A stretch of 64,000 nucleotides of DNA, from assembly GCF_009674535.1 (NCBI RefSeq), contig NZ_WKJK01000003.1:124001-188000 (forward strand). The letters run 5' to 3'. The DNA comes from Duganella guangzhouensis (lineage in GTDB: Bacteria; Pseudomonadota; Gammaproteobacteria; Burkholderiales; Burkholderiaceae_D). Under the pieces are notes generated by a model, which had not been told where the DNA came from, ran no database searches, and saw nothing but the letters and a program-made list of their open reading frames with translations. Both the position numbers and the translations under genes were made by a program. Shown piece after piece: positions 1 to 11,018 of this stretch. Position 1 is the first letter of the stretch; every line of letters starts with the position of its first letter.

Positions 1-1
1 T

Positions 2-2077
<2,076 letters not shown>

Positions 2078-2164
2078 TAAGACAATAGTGACAAAATGAC
2101 TTGAGATCGTATCGTGCATGGCCTAGCATGCAATGGTGTTCATTCCACATTGAAAGGGCTAGAC

Positions 2165-2410
2165 ATGGCGCCACAAGATCTCGATTTGCTGCTCTCCAAA
2201 CTGGCGGGTGACGACAGCTTCCGCCAGGGTTTCCTGCACGATCCGCAACACGCCCTGAGCGGTCTGGGCGTACGCCTCGACGCCAACCAGATTCCGGCCG
2301 CGCGCTGCCTGCCATCGAAAGAAGTGATCGCCGCCAGCCGCCACGCCATCAAAGCCAAAGTGGACAGCGCCGCCGGCGCCATCCCATTCTTCCTGTCCGG
2401 TCGGCGCTAA
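2165..2410 (+). CDS. Putative RiPP precursor peptide, NHLP-like leader
   Basis: An 81-residue peptide. The ATG at 2165 is chosen because AAAGGG at 2153-2158 lies 6 bases upstream; a longer in-frame start at 2114 has no such site. The N-terminal half has the pattern of leader peptides related to the nitrile hydratase alpha subunit: hydrophobic helix, then FRQGFLHDPQHAL (19-31) and a GLG turn. The C-terminal half holds one Cys (C48), several Ser, and ends PFFLSGRR. It faces a SagB/ThcOx-type dehydrogenase, 50 bases away tail to tail. From memory this matches the pairing of a 'putative modified peptide' family (TIGR04509-like) with a peptide-maturation dehydrogenase (TIGR04511-like). Modification and product are inference. 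Confidence 0.7.
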   Translation: MAPQDLDLLLSKLAGDDSFRQGFLHDPQHALSGLGVRLDANQIPAARCLPSKEVIAASRHAIKAKVDSAAGAIPFFLSGRR

Positions 2411-2433
2411 GCGCACTCCTCCCCGGACGTCCG

Positions 2434-2462
2434 CCCGGACCCGCGAAGGTCCGGGCTTTTTT
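2434..2462 (+). terminator. Rho-independent terminator after the precursor peptide gene
   Basis: CCCGGAC (2434-2440) pairs with GTCCGGG (2449-2455) around an 8-base loop and is followed by C and a run of six T. It starts 23 bases after the peptide stop. The T run overlaps the stop codon of the convergent dehydrogenase gene. Confidence 0.85.
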
Positions 2463-3609
2463 ATGGTTCGTAGCGCATCTCCACCGTATCCTGCGCGCCC
2501 GAGGCCGGGCCGCAGCCGCATACCGCCACCACCATATCCTTGAGTGGGTCCAGGCCCAGCGCCTGCTCGATATCAACCTCGTTGATGGCGGCTGTCACAA
2601 ACGCCGGCATGCCGGCCTCGCTGGCCAACAGATAAAACGTTTGCGACAAGTGGCCGGCGTCCAGCAGCAGCGCGCGGTAAGCCTTGGCGTGATTGCGGTA
2701 CTTCCAGAAATTGCGCTCCACCCGCGTCACCAGTATCACCAGCAGCGGCGCCGGCACAAACCAATCCTGATCCGCCACCATGCGTAGCGCCAGCTCTTCG
2801 GTTTGCGCCGTCGACATCAACGTCAGCGGCTCCAACGAATGCTGTACCGGCTGATAGTGATACAGACCGGGCGCCAGCCCTTCGACCCGCTGCGCCAGCA
2901 CATAGGCCTCGGTTGGATGCAGACCGCCGGCGGAGGGACTGAGCTTCTTCAGCACAAAAGCATCCGGCGCCATCTCATGCTGACCCTGCGCGCCGAAAGC
3001 GCGTTGCAGCAGGCGTGAAGCGGTGGCCAGCGGCAGCACCGCGAGTGGATCGAAATTGCGGCCGGTGTAGCGCTGGAACAGCGTCGCATCGAGCGGCGCC
3101 TGCGGCGGCAATGGCAGCGCAATCGCCTGCCCATCATCGCGCCGATTAATGGTGGGCGCCGGTGGCGAGCCGTAATGCTCCACCAGCTCATCAAAACTAG
3201 GGAACTGCATGCCCTTATCGACGCGCATATCGGCCCAGCGGCTGAACATATGCGCGGTGGCCGACAACGGCCGCCAATGCTGCGAGCGCAGCACCTCATC
3301 GCGCTCGCGCAGCGCGGCAAACTCAGGCGCATCCGACACCAGCAGACCCGAAGCCAGCAAACTGTCGACCAGCTCCGCGCCAAACCTCGCCTCATACTCC
3401 GCCCGCTCGCGCCACAGCGTCAAGCTCATGCCACCAAGCGCCGCCAGCGCAGTGGCATCCAGCACCACCTCGCGCCCCAGATGCGGCGCCAGCGCGACCC
3501 ATTCCAGCGACGCGCCAATAGCGCCCTGTCCCGCGAACAGCGCCGCCCAATCCACATCCAGATCCTCACGCGGCTCCAGAAACAGCACAGCACAACGCCT
3601 GACAAGCAT
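2461..3609 (-). CDS. SagB/ThcOx-type flavin dehydrogenase, probable peptide maturation enzyme
   Basis: A 382-residue protein with an N-terminal non-catalytic region (about 1-170) and a C-terminal nitroreductase-fold domain. Diagnostic motifs are RYTGRNF (180-186), the FMN-binding PSAGGLHPTE (225-234), LYHY (249-252), and YRALLLDAGHL (311-321) where SagB proteins carry their quinone/substrate helix. SagB-family enzymes use FMN to oxidise azolines to azoles on peptides. Here no YcaO cyclodehydratase is visible in the neighbourhood, so the chemistry on the facing precursor peptide (2165-2410) is unknown. Its stop lies in the T run of the peptide's terminator. The gene is on the same strand as the cyo operon, but a large hairpin (3647-3739) separates it from thpR. 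Family confidence is high; the substrate assignment rests on adjacency. Confidence 0.8.
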   Translation of the reverse strand: MLVRRCAVLFLEPREDLDVDWAALFAGQGAIGASLEWVALAPHLGREVVLDATALAALGGMSLTLWRERAEYEARFGAELVDSLLASGLLVSDAPEFAALRERDEVLRSQHWRPLSATAHMFSRWADMRVDKGMQFPSFDELVEHYGSPPAPTINRRDDGQAIALPLPPQAPLDATLFQRYTGRNFDPLAVLPLATASRLLQRAFGAQGQHEMAPDAFVLKKLSPSAGGLHPTEAYVLAQRVEGLAPGLYHYQPVQHSLEPLTLMSTAQTEELALRMVADQDWFVPAPLLVILVTRVERNFWKYRNHAKAYRALLLDAGHLSQTFYLLASEAGMPAFVTAAINEVDIEQALGLDPLKDMVVAVCGCGPASGAQDTVEMRYEP

Positions 3610-3646
3610 GACGCCTCCCGCAAAAACACCATTCTAACCGGCCTCA

Positions 3647-3739
3647 AACCGGGGTCAATCCTCCCAAAGCTACACGGGCTCTACCGTAGCGTTCCGCTAC
3701 GGTAGAGCCCGTGTAGCTTTGGGAGGATTGACCCCGGTT
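3647..3739. repeat. Perfect 45-bp inverted repeat with a 3-base loop
   Basis: Bases 3647-3691 are the exact reverse complement of 3695-3739, leaving only TTC (3692-3694) as loop; I checked every pair. The outer ends carry GGGGTCAATCCTCCC and its complement. It fills most of the 128-base gap between thpR and the dehydrogenase gene and supplies the first two bases of the thpR stop codon (3738-3740 on the minus strand). A flawless stem of this length suggests a recent insertion of a MITE/REP-like element. No flanking duplication was recognised. It would also act as a strong transcript-end structure. Confidence 0.9.
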
Positions 3740-4319
3740 ACAAAGCCCAGCGCGCGAGGATGGTGTAGGGGCGGCCTTGGCCGATATGGCTGTGCAGGAG
3801 GATCAGCTCGCGCACGGTCCATTCGATGGGGGCGACTGCCTGCGGGGCGGCGGTGACGTCGTCGTACAGTAGCGTGAGGTGTGGCGTGTAGCTGGCAGGA
3901 TTGCCGCTGATGCCGGCTTTGAGCAGCGCGCTGGCCAGGTTGCGGTAGAGCGCGGTCACGCCGACCACGCCTTCGCCGCCGGTCAGCACGAAGGGACGAT
4001 TGCGGGCGCGGTTGATGAAGGTTTGGGCGGTGTCGAAGCTGGCCACGAACGGCTGCGTGGCGGCGGCCACCAGCGCGGCGGCCTGCGAGGCGCGCGCGAT
4101 CAAGGCGTCGGGCATGCCGGCGAAGTCGCCCAGGTTGCACAATGTGCAGTGCAGCTTGGCGTCGGCGGTGGCGCGGCCGCTCATGCCGTGTTGCGCTTTC
4201 AGCTGGGCGGTCAGGGCGCGCAGCTCGGCGATGGCGCCGGCATCCGGCGCGACGGCGAAGAAGATGCGGTCGGTCGGCGTCGGCGGCGCTTCGAAGTCAA
4301 ACAGTGATCCCTGGCTCAT
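3738..4319 (-). CDS. thpR: RNA 2',3'-cyclic phosphodiesterase (2'-5' RNA ligase family)
   Basis: A 193-residue 2H phosphoesterase. The two catalytic H-x-T motifs are HCTL (57-60) and HLTL (147-150), correctly placed for the LigT/ThpR fold. The family hydrolyses RNA 2',3'-cyclic phosphates and can reversibly join tRNA halves in vitro. The start at 4319 (MSQGSLFDF) is preferred because its ATG overlaps the stop of the response regulator as ATGA (4316-4319); a longer frame upstream is just the regulator in another frame. It is the last gene of the cyo-surf1-regBA run. Its stop codon is formed at the edge of the large inverted repeat, so the C-terminus (ARWAL) may have been altered by that insertion. 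Confidence 0.88.
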   Translation of the reverse strand: MSQGSLFDFEAPPTPTDRIFFAVAPDAGAIAELRALTAQLKAQHGMSGRATADAKLHCTLCNLGDFAGMPDALIARASQAAALVAAATQPFVASFDTAQTFINRARNRPFVLTGGEGVVGVTALYRNLASALLKAGISGNPASYTPHLTLLYDDVTAAPQAVAPIEWTVRELILLHSHIGQGRPYTILARWAL

Positions 4320-4858
4320 TTGACGCGCTGCTTTTCCAGTTTGCGCGCCAGCGTGCGCCGGTGCATGCCGAGCCGGCGCGCGGCTTCGGAGATGTTGAAG
4401 TCGGTCTCGGCCAGCACGGCGTGGATGTGTTCCCACTCCAGCGTCTTGACCGAGGTGGCGCGCGTGGTCAGCTCCAATTCGGCCGCGCCGGCCACGTGTT
4501 CGAACGCGGCTTCGATGTCGTCGGTATTCGACGGCTTGGCCAGGTACTGGCAGGCGCCCAGCTTGATCGCTTCCACCGCCGTGTTGATGCTGGCGAAGCC
4601 GGTCAGCACCACGATCAGCATCTCGGGATCATGCTCGTGCAGCATCTGCACGCAGGCCAGGCCGGACGAGTTGCCCTTCAGTTTGAGGTCGACCACGGCG
4701 TAGCCCGGCGAGTGCTCGACCAGCAGCGCGCTGGCCTCGTCGACGTTTTCCGCCAGCAGCACCTGGTAGCCGCGCCGTTCGAACGAGCGCCCCAGTGTGC
4801 GCGCAAACGCTGCGTCGTCTTCGACCAGCAGCAGCACGCGTTCTTCTTCTGTACTCAT
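4316..4858 (-). CDS. regA: Redox response regulator, RegA/PrrA/ActR family
   Basis: A 180-residue regulator with a receiver domain (acidic pair E13-D14-D15, phospho-acceptor D57 in VVDLKLK, K near 106) and a C-terminal Fis-type helix-turn-helix (ISEAARRLGMHRRTLARKL) closely matching RegA. RegA proteins control respiratory, photosynthetic and redox genes after phosphorylation by RegB. The start at 4858 overlaps the regB stop by ATGA (4855-4858), so the two are translationally coupled. A longer frame runs to 5137 but lies inside regB. Being encoded in the quinol oxidase operon suggests direct feedback between oxidase expression and redox sensing. Confidence 0.92.
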   Translation of the reverse strand: MSTEEERVLLLVEDDAAFARTLGRSFERRGYQVLLAENVDEASALLVEHSPGYAVVDLKLKGNSSGLACVQMLHEHDPEMLIVVLTGFASINTAVEAIKLGACQYLAKPSNTDDIEAAFEHVAGAAELELTTRATSVKTLEWEHIHAVLAETDFNISEAARRLGMHRRTLARKLEKQRVK

Positions 4859-6228
4859 GTTGTCTGTTGTTCCGATTTGATTTCGATCGCCGACAAGGGC
4901 AGCGTCAGTCGCACCATCGCCCCGCCTTCCGGACGGTTGGTGGCGGTCACCTCCCCGCCCAGCGTGCGCGCCACGTTCACCACCAGGAACAGCCCCAGTC
5001 CGCCGCCGGGACGGCCCTTGCTGGAGTTGTAAGGTTTGCCGAACTGCGACAGTATAGACGCTGCGAAGCCGCTGCCCTGGTCGGTCACCTGCAATATCAG
5101 CATGTCGCCTTGCAGGCTGGCTTCCATTCGCATCCACTGCGGCGACGCTTCCAGCGCATTATCCAGCACATTGCAGATCATTTGCTTGAGCGTGGAATCG
5201 GACACCACCGGATGATCCGGCGTGATGCGGTTATCGAACTCAAAGTCCAGCACCGGCCGCCCAACGCGCCATTCCGCCACCAGTTCATCCAGGAAGGTGT
5301 TGATGGTGGTGGCGGCCGACGATTCGCCGCGCGCCTCGCCGGCCGACATCAGGATGCCGCTGACGATGGCCTTGCAGCGCTTGAGCTGGGTCTGCATCTC
5401 GCCGATTTCCTCCAGCAGCACCGGGTTGCCCTTGAATTCGGGCATGCGCTTCCAGTCGCCCAGAATCACCGCCAGCGTCGCCAGCGGCGTGCCCAGTTCA
5501 TGCGCCGCGCCCGAGGCCAGCAAGCCCATCCGCACGATGTGCTCCTCCTCGGCCGCGCGCTGCCGCAAGTCCGACAGCGCGGCCGCGCCGCTGCGCATGT
5601 TCTGCATGATGCGCGTGATGAAGATCACCAGCAGCGCCGCGTCCAGAATAAAGCACAGCAGCATGCCCTGCACGTACAGGCTGAAGATGCCCAGCGCGTG
5701 GTCCTGCGGCAGCGGCAGCGGTTCCGAGAACAGCGCCAGCCCGGCGATGCACATGCCGGTGACGATCACGATGGTCCAGGTCGACCAGGCTTCCAGCAAC
5801 ACCGCGCCCAGAATCACGTGCAGCAGATACAGGAATACAAACGGATTGGTGGCGCCACCGGTCAGGTACAGCTGCGCCGTCAGGATCGCGATGTCCACCG
5901 TCAGCGCCAGCAGCAGTTCGCTGTTGGACACCACCTGGTTTTCCTGCCAGCGCAAGATGCTGGCGACGTTGAACGCGATCAGGCAGGCCAGCATGTTCAG
6001 CATGGCCGGCATCGGCAGCTGCACGCCCAGCAGGATGGAGGCGGTGGCGATGGTGGTGATCTGGCCGATCACGGCGATCCAGCGCAGCTGGATCAGCTGC
6101 TGCATGTTCTTGTGGCCGGCCGCGTGGCTGATATTGCTGGCGGAAGCGTTGGCCGCCGCCAGCGGCTCGACCACCGGCAGCGGCGTGCGGCTGCCGTCGT
6201 AGGGATTAGGTTTTCTGTTTGCGCGCAT
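4855..6228 (-). CDS. regB: Redox sensor histidine kinase, RegB/PrrB/ActS family
   Basis: A 457-residue membrane kinase with about six transmembrane helices (45-210). The loop motif GGATNPF (124-130) corresponds to the quinone-sensing segment of RegB. The H-box is GAAHELGTPLATL with H243, and the ATPase domain ends GGGLGLFLV. C285 in LKRCKAIV sits where RegB carries its redox-active cysteine (recalled from the Rhodobacter protein). Known RegB kinases autophosphorylate under reducing conditions and are inhibited by oxidised ubiquinone. The start overlaps the surf1 stop by 23 bases; a later internal start cannot be excluded. It lies directly downstream of the ubiquinol oxidase genes whose substrate pool it probably monitors. 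Confidence 0.92.
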   Translation of the reverse strand: MRANRKPNPYDGSRTPLPVVEPLAAANASASNISHAAGHKNMQQLIQLRWIAVIGQITTIATASILLGVQLPMPAMLNMLACLIAFNVASILRWQENQVVSNSELLLALTVDIAILTAQLYLTGGATNPFVFLYLLHVILGAVLLEAWSTWTIVIVTGMCIAGLALFSEPLPLPQDHALGIFSLYVQGMLLCFILDAALLVIFITRIMQNMRSGAAALSDLRQRAAEEEHIVRMGLLASGAAHELGTPLATLAVILGDWKRMPEFKGNPVLLEEIGEMQTQLKRCKAIVSGILMSAGEARGESSAATTINTFLDELVAEWRVGRPVLDFEFDNRITPDHPVVSDSTLKQMICNVLDNALEASPQWMRMEASLQGDMLILQVTDQGSGFAASILSQFGKPYNSSKGRPGGGLGLFLVVNVARTLGGEVTATNRPEGGAMVRLTLPLSAIEIKSEQQTT

Positions 6229-6994
6229 CTCGAACGACCCAGACTACCGCGGCGGCCACCATCAGGGCCAGCGCGTACCAGGTGATAGCATAAACCAAGT
6301 GGTTGTTGACGAAGGAAATCACCGTCAGGCCGCCCGCCGGCTGCTCGCCCGCCACCGGTCCGGCCGCTTTGGCGCTGGCTTGGTCGGCGTCGACAAAGTA
6401 CGGCGCCACCGCCGGCAAACCACGCGCCGTGGCGATCGCCGCCAGATCGCGGGTGTACCAGTAATTGCGCGCCGGATCGTTCTGACGCAGCCGTCCGGCC
6501 ACCTCGTTCACGCGCAGCAGACCGGTGAAGCTGACCGTCGGCCCCTGCGCGCCACGGCACGCATCGGCTGCGGCCATCGGCGGCGCCGGCTGCGGTTTCC
6601 AGCCACCGACGCCGGCCGGCACGAAGCCGCGATTGATCATCACAATGCCGCCGTCCGGCGTACACAACGGCGTCAACACCCAGTAGCCAATGCCGCGGTC
6701 CAGCGACGCCAGCACCTGGGTGGTGGAAGCGTCCAGCAGCACGCCGCTGAGCTGCACGCGGCGGTACTCATCCGCGTCCGTGCTCAGCTGCGGCCATTGC
6801 GCCACCGACGGCGCCGGCACCGGCCCTGCATGCACGCGCCGGTCGACACGTTCGATCAGCGCCAGTTTCCATTGCAGCCTGAAGATTTGCCACGTCCCTA
6901 AAGCAAAAAACCCCGCGAACATCACCCCGGCCGCGAGGGCCAGGATGACGCGCAGGGCGCGGGGACGTTGGCGCTTGATTGCGCCCGTCATCAT
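6206..6994 (-). CDS. SURF1-family oxidase assembly protein
   Basis: A 262-residue SURF1/Shy1-type protein with one transmembrane helix near the N-terminus (about 15-33), a large periplasmic domain and a second helix near 232-252. Family marks are GTWQIFRLQWK (27-37), NRGFVP and NNHLVYAITWYALAL. SURF1 helps heme insertion into heme-copper oxidases. Here it is the fifth gene of the cyo operon, and its ATG overlaps the cyoD stop (6991-6994). Two adjacent ATG codons (6994, 6991) are both possible starts. Confidence 0.88.
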   Translation of the reverse strand: MMTGAIKRQRPRALRVILALAAGVMFAGFFALGTWQIFRLQWKLALIERVDRRVHAGPVPAPSVAQWPQLSTDADEYRRVQLSGVLLDASTTQVLASLDRGIGYWVLTPLCTPDGGIVMINRGFVPAGVGGWKPQPAPPMAAADACRGAQGPTVSFTGLLRVNEVAGRLRQNDPARNYWYTRDLAAIATARGLPAVAPYFVDADQASAKAAGPVAGEQPAGGLTVISFVNNHLVYAITWYALALMVAAAVVWVVRDARKQKT

Positions 6995-7401
6995 TGCATG
7001 TCTTGCATGTTATGAACGTCGTTACCCATCGAAGGCATCATGTTGATGTTCATGTGGTACATGACCCAGATCGAGCCAGCCAGCACAATCACCAGCAGCA
7101 CCAGCGTGAACACGGTCGACAGCATCGACCAGCCGCCTTCCGCTTTGCCATTCATGTGCAGGAAGTAGATCATGTGGACCACTACCTGGATCGCGGCGAA
7201 GCCGAGGATGACGATGGCGGTGGTGCTCGATTTGTCGAACACCTTGTGCATCACCAGCCAGAACGGAATCGCGGTCAGGATCACGGACAGGATGAAACCG
7301 ATCGCGTAGTCCTTCAGGCTGCCGTGGTGGCCGTCGCCGCCGTGACCGTGGTCATCATGACCGTGGTGGTCGTGCTCAGAGTGGTTATGTGGTGCGCTCA
7401 T
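6991..7401 (-). CDS. cyoD: Cytochrome bo3 ubiquinol oxidase subunit IV
   Basis: A 136-residue protein with three transmembrane helices and the CyoD signature GSLKDYAIGFILSVILT just before helix 1. The start at 7401 is set by the ATGA overlap with the cyoC stop (7398-7401). The N-terminal tail is unusual: 10 of the first 27 residues are His, mixed with Asp and Gly, and the C-terminus is Met-rich (MNINMMPSMG, MQDMQ). Both look like metal-binding tails, perhaps for copper; this is inference. Confidence 0.92.
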   Translation of the reverse strand: MSAPHNHSEHDHHGHDDHGHGGDGHHGSLKDYAIGFILSVILTAIPFWLVMHKVFDKSSTTAIVILGFAAIQVVVHMIYFLHMNGKAEGGWSMLSTVFTLVLLVIVLAGSIWVMYHMNINMMPSMGNDVHNMQDMQ

Positions 7402-8027
7402 GGCAGGACTCCCATCAGATAGACAAAGGTGAAGACGCCGATCCAGATCACGTCCAGGAAGTGCCAGAACATCGACAGGCACATCAGGCGACGGTTGTTT
7501 TCAGGCGTCAGGCCGTGCTTGGCCAGCTGGAAGCACAGGGTCACCAGCCAGATCGAGCCGAAGGTCACGTGCAGACCGTGGGTGCCGACCAGCGCGAAGA
7601 ACGAGCTCAGGAACGCGCTGCGTTGCGGACCCGCGCCTTCGTGGATCAGGTGCAGGAACTCGTCCAGCTCCAGGTACAGGAAGCACAGGCCAAACGCGCC
7701 GGTGATCAGCAGCCAGATGATGGTGGCCTTCAGGTTCTTGCGCTGCGAGGCGATCATGGCGAAGCCATAGGTGATCGACGACAGCAGCAGGAACGCGGTG
7801 TTCAACGCCACGGTCGGCAGGTCGAACAGCTCGGCGCCGGTCGGACCGCCCGCATAGCTGCGGCCCAGCACGGCGTAGGAGGCGAACAGGCCGGCGAACA
7901 GCAGGCAGTCGCTCATCAGGTAAATCCAGAAGCCCAGCAGCGTGCCGTTCTCAGGATGGTGGTGGTGCACGTAGTAACGCGCACTTGGATCGGCGCTCAC
8001 GGCGCCGTTAGCGTGAATATCAGACAT
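7398..8027 (-). CDS. cyoC: Cytochrome bo3 ubiquinol oxidase subunit III
   Basis: A 209-residue protein with five predicted transmembrane helices, as expected for the quinol-oxidase form of subunit III. Typical segments are [20 protein letters not shown] near the N-terminus and [20 protein letters not shown] at the C-terminus. It overlaps the cyoB stop by 8 bases and the cyoD start by 4. Confidence 0.95.
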   Translation of the reverse strand: MSDIHANGAVSADPSARYYVHHHHPENGTLLGFWIYLMSDCLLFAGLFASYAVLGRSYAGGPTGAELFDLPTVALNTAFLLLSSITYGFAMIASQRKNLKATIIWLLITGAFGLCFLYLELDEFLHLIHEGAGPQRSAFLSSFFALVGTHGLHVTFGSIWLVTLCFQLAKHGLTPENNRRLMCLSMFWHFLDVIWIGVFTFVYLMGVLP

Positions 8028-10026
8028 GGCTTTCCAGCAAACGAGTATGCGCTTCTTCGGTACGATTCACTTCATCGGCTTTGATGTAGTAGTCGCGCTT
8101 GTAGTTAAAGGTGTGGATGATGATCGCTGCCAGCATCAGCACGAAGGCCGCTACCGCAGGCAACCACATCTGCCAGATCATGGCGAAGCCAAAGCCGCCC
8201 GCCAGTGCCGAGATGATGAAGCCGGCAGCGGTGTTTTTCGGCATGTGGATGTCCACGAAGCCTTTCAGCGGACGCTGATACTTGTTGGCTTTCATGTCGG
8301 CCCAGCTATCGTTGTCGTACACCACCGGGGTGAACGCGAAGTTGTAGTCTGGCGGTGGCGACGAGGTGGCCCACTCCAGGGTACGGCCGTTCCATGGGTC
8401 GCCGTCGACGTCACGCAGCTTGGCGCGGTCTTTGATACTGATCGCGATTTGCAGCAGGAAGGCGCCGATACCGGCAGCGATGATCAGCGCGCCAACGGCG
8501 GCGACGATGAAGTAGATCTGCAGCGATGGATCGTCAAAGTGGTTCATGCGACGGGTCACGCCCATGAAGCCCATGATGTACAGCGGGGTGAAGGCGACCC
8601 AGAAGCCGACCAGCCAGCACCAGAACGATACTTTGCCCCAGAATTCGTTCAGCTTGAAGCCGAAGGCTTTAGGGAACCAGTAGTTGATACCGGCGAAGAT
8701 ACCGAACACCACGCCACCGATAATCACGTTGTGGAAGTGGGCGATCAGGAACAGCGAGTTGTGCAGCACGAAGTCGGCTGGCGGAACAGCCAGCATCACG
8801 CCGGTCATACCACCGATCGAGAAGGTCAGCATGAAGCCCACGGTCCACAGCATCGGCACGGTGAAGCGAATGCGGCCTTTGTACATGGTGAACAGCCAGT
8901 TGAAGATCTTGGCGCCAGTCGGGATCGAGATGATCATGGTGGTGATGCCGAAGAACGAGTTCACACTTGCGCCGGAGCCCATGGTGAAGAAGTGGTGCAG
9001 CCATACCAGGTAGGACAGCACGGTAATCACGACGGTCGCGTACACCATCGAGGTGTAGCCGAACAGACGCTTGCCGGAGAAGGTCGAAACCACTTCTGAG
9101 AAGATGCCGAACACTGGCAGCACCAGGATGTAGACCTCAGGGTGACCCCAGATCCAGATCAGGTTGACGTACAGCATCGGGTTACCACCCAGTTCGGTGG
9201 TGAAGAAGTTGAAGCCGGCGATACGGTCCAGCGACAGCAGTGCCAGGGTGATGGTCAGTATCGGGAAGGTCGCGACGATCAGGGCGTTGGTGCACAGCGC
9301 GGTCCAGGTGAACACAGGCATTTTCATCATCGACATGCCAGGCGCGCGCATCTTGATGATGGTGGCCAGCAGGTTGACGCCAGATAATGTTGTGCCGACA
9401 CCGGCCACCTGCAGCGACCAGATGTAGTAATCGACCCCGACGTCAGGCGAGGCGGCGATGCCCGACAGCGGCGGGAACGCCAGCCAGCCGGTTTTACCGA
9501 ATTCACCGATGAACAGCGACAGCATCACCAGCACGGCGCCGAAGGTGGTCATCCAGAACGAGAAGTTGTTCAGGAATGGGAACGAAACGTCACGCGCGCC
9601 GATTTGCAGCGGCACCACGTAGTTCATCAGACCGGTCACGAATGGCATCGCGACGAAGAAGATCATGATGGTACCGTGGGCGGTGAACACCTGGTCGTAG
9701 TGGTGCGGCGGCAGGAAGCCCGGATTATCACCGAAAGCCAGCGCCTGGTGCGCACGCATCATCAGCGCGTCGGCAAAGCCGCGCAACAGCATGACGATAC
9801 CCAGCACCATGTACATGATGCCGATTTTCTTGTGGTCGATCGAGGTGGCCCAGTTGCGCCAGAACGGACCCCACAAGCGGAATTTAAACATCAGGGCGAG
9901 GAAGGCGAGACCGCCTAAGGCCACACCGGCGAAGGTGCCGATCAGGATGGGCTCGTGGTATGGAATTGCTTCCAGCGACAGCCGTCCAAAGATCAGATTG
10001 GTGAGATTCAGATCAGACATGGTCAT
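8020..10026 (-). CDS. cyoB: Cytochrome bo3 ubiquinol oxidase subunit I
   Basis: The 668-residue catalytic subunit of the proton-pumping quinol oxidase, which reduces O2 to water at a heme-copper centre. The key residues are visible: [15 protein letters not shown] with the His-Tyr cross-link pair, HHFFTMG with two CuB histidines, and [10 protein letters not shown] with the two heme-ligand histidines. [16 protein letters not shown] and the Asp/Asn channel region match the D-pathway. The ATG at 10026 overlaps the cyoA stop by 4 bases; a second ATG (MSDLN) at 10020 is equally possible. Confidence 0.97.
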   Translation of the reverse strand: MTMSDLNLTNLIFGRLSLEAIPYHEPILIGTFAGVALGGLAFLALMFKFRLWGPFWRNWATSIDHKKIGIMYMVLGIVMLLRGFADALMMRAHQALAFGDNPGFLPPHHYDQVFTAHGTIMIFFVAMPFVTGLMNYVVPLQIGARDVSFPFLNNFSFWMTTFGAVLVMLSLFIGEFGKTGWLAFPPLSGIAASPDVGVDYYIWSLQVAGVGTTLSGVNLLATIIKMRAPGMSMMKMPVFTWTALCTNALIVATFPILTITLALLSLDRIAGFNFFTTELGGNPMLYVNLIWIWGHPEVYILVLPVFGIFSEVVSTFSGKRLFGYTSMVYATVVITVLSYLVWLHHFFTMGSGASVNSFFGITTMIISIPTGAKIFNWLFTMYKGRIRFTVPMLWTVGFMLTFSIGGMTGVMLAVPPADFVLHNSLFLIAHFHNVIIGGVVFGIFAGINYWFPKAFGFKLNEFWGKVSFWCWLVGFWVAFTPLYIMGFMGVTRRMNHFDDPSLQIYFIVAAVGALIIAAGIGAFLLQIAISIKDRAKLRDVDGDPWNGRTLEWATSSPPPDYNFAFTPVVYDNDSWADMKANKYQRPLKGFVDIHMPKNTAAGFIISALAGGFGFAMIWQMWLPAVAAFVLMLAAIIIHTFNYKRDYYIKADEVNRTEEAHTRLLESHV

Positions 10027-11018
10027 TCTTTACGGGTAGGTTGAGCAGTGGCGGCGACGGTCGGCTCGCACACGTCTTTCGGCAGGTTTTTAACCGCTGC
10101 CGCTGCCTTCATGCGCGAGGCATCCTGGTGCATCTGGGTGTTGATGCAAACCGTGCCTTCGGCCACGCAACGGTTCAGGATCAGGTCGTACAGCCCCTTG
10201 TCCACGGTACCGAAGTGCATGATCGGGTGTTTGATGGTCGGTTTGTCCAGCGCCTGGAACTCGGTGCGGGTCAGCGCACTGGTGTCGGCCTTGGTCTTGG
10301 CTACCCAGGCGTCGAAGTCGGACTGCGACACGCCGTGGTACTTGAACTTCATGTCGGAGAAACCGGCGCCGCTGTAGTTGGCCGAGAAGCCGTCATACAC
10401 GCCTACCTTGTTCATCACGGCGTTCAGCTGCGTTTCCATGCCAGGCATGGTGTAGACCATACCGGCCAGCGCAGGGATGTAGAACGCGTTCATGACACTG
10501 GTCGAGGTCATGTGGAAGCGCACCGGCACATCGATCGGGGTCACCAGTTCATTGACAGTGGCAACGCCCTGCTCTGGGTAGATGAACATCCATTTCCAGT
10601 CCATCGCCACCACTTGCACTTCCAGTGGTTTGACGCCGGCGGCGATCGGACGGTTTTCGTCGATGCGGCTGAGCGGACGATACGGGTCCAGCAAGTGGGT
10701 GTAGATCCAGGTGATCAGGCCCAGCACGATGATGATCAGCAGCGGAGCGCCCCAGATCAGCAGTTCGAGCTTGGTAGAGTGGTCCCAGTCCGGCTTGTAT
10801 TCGGCGGCGGTATTTGACTTTCTATAGCGCCAAGCGAACAGACAGATCAGGAACATGACAGGTACGATAATCAACAGCATCAACAAGGTTGACACAACAA
10901 CAAGGTGTGCCTGTTGCGCTGCGATATCCCCGGACGGATTCAGCACGACCGTATCGCAGCCAGCGAGCCACAATAACGGTGCGAGGAGCAATCCACGACG
11001 AACGATAGGAGGAATCAT
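10023..11018 (-). CDS. cyoA: Cytochrome bo3 ubiquinol oxidase subunit II, lipoprotein
   Basis: A 331-residue protein if started at 11018, where [21 protein letters not shown] forms a lipoprotein signal with lipobox LAGC. Two transmembrane helices follow, then a periplasmic cupredoxin-like domain ([15 protein letters not shown]) without the CuA ligands, as usual for quinol oxidases. The frame extends upstream to 11084 but the added residues would spoil the signal peptide. This is the first gene of the cyo operon. A clear ribosome-binding site is not seen. Confidence 0.93.
   Translation of the reverse strand: MIPPIVRRGLLLAPLLWLAGCDTVVLNPSGDIAAQQAHLVVVSTLLMLLIIVPVMFLICLFAWRYRKSNTAAEYKPDWDHSTKLELLIWGAPLLIIIVLGLITWIYTHLLDPYRPLSRIDENRPIAAGVKPLEVQVVAMDWKWMFIYPEQGVATVNELVTPIDVPVRFHMTSTSVMNAFYIPALAGMVYTMPGMETQLNAVMNKVGVYDGFSANYSGAGFSDMKFKYHGVSQSDFDAWVAKTKADTSALTRTEFQALDKPTIKHPIMHFGTVDKGLYDLILNRCVAEGTVCINTQMHQDASRMKAAAAVKNLPKDVCEPTVAATAQPTRKE

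Noticed and set aside
3661..3740. The 3647-3739 hairpin as an ordinary rho-independent terminator
   Set aside because: It has no T run on either strand next to the stem, and the stem is far longer than needed.
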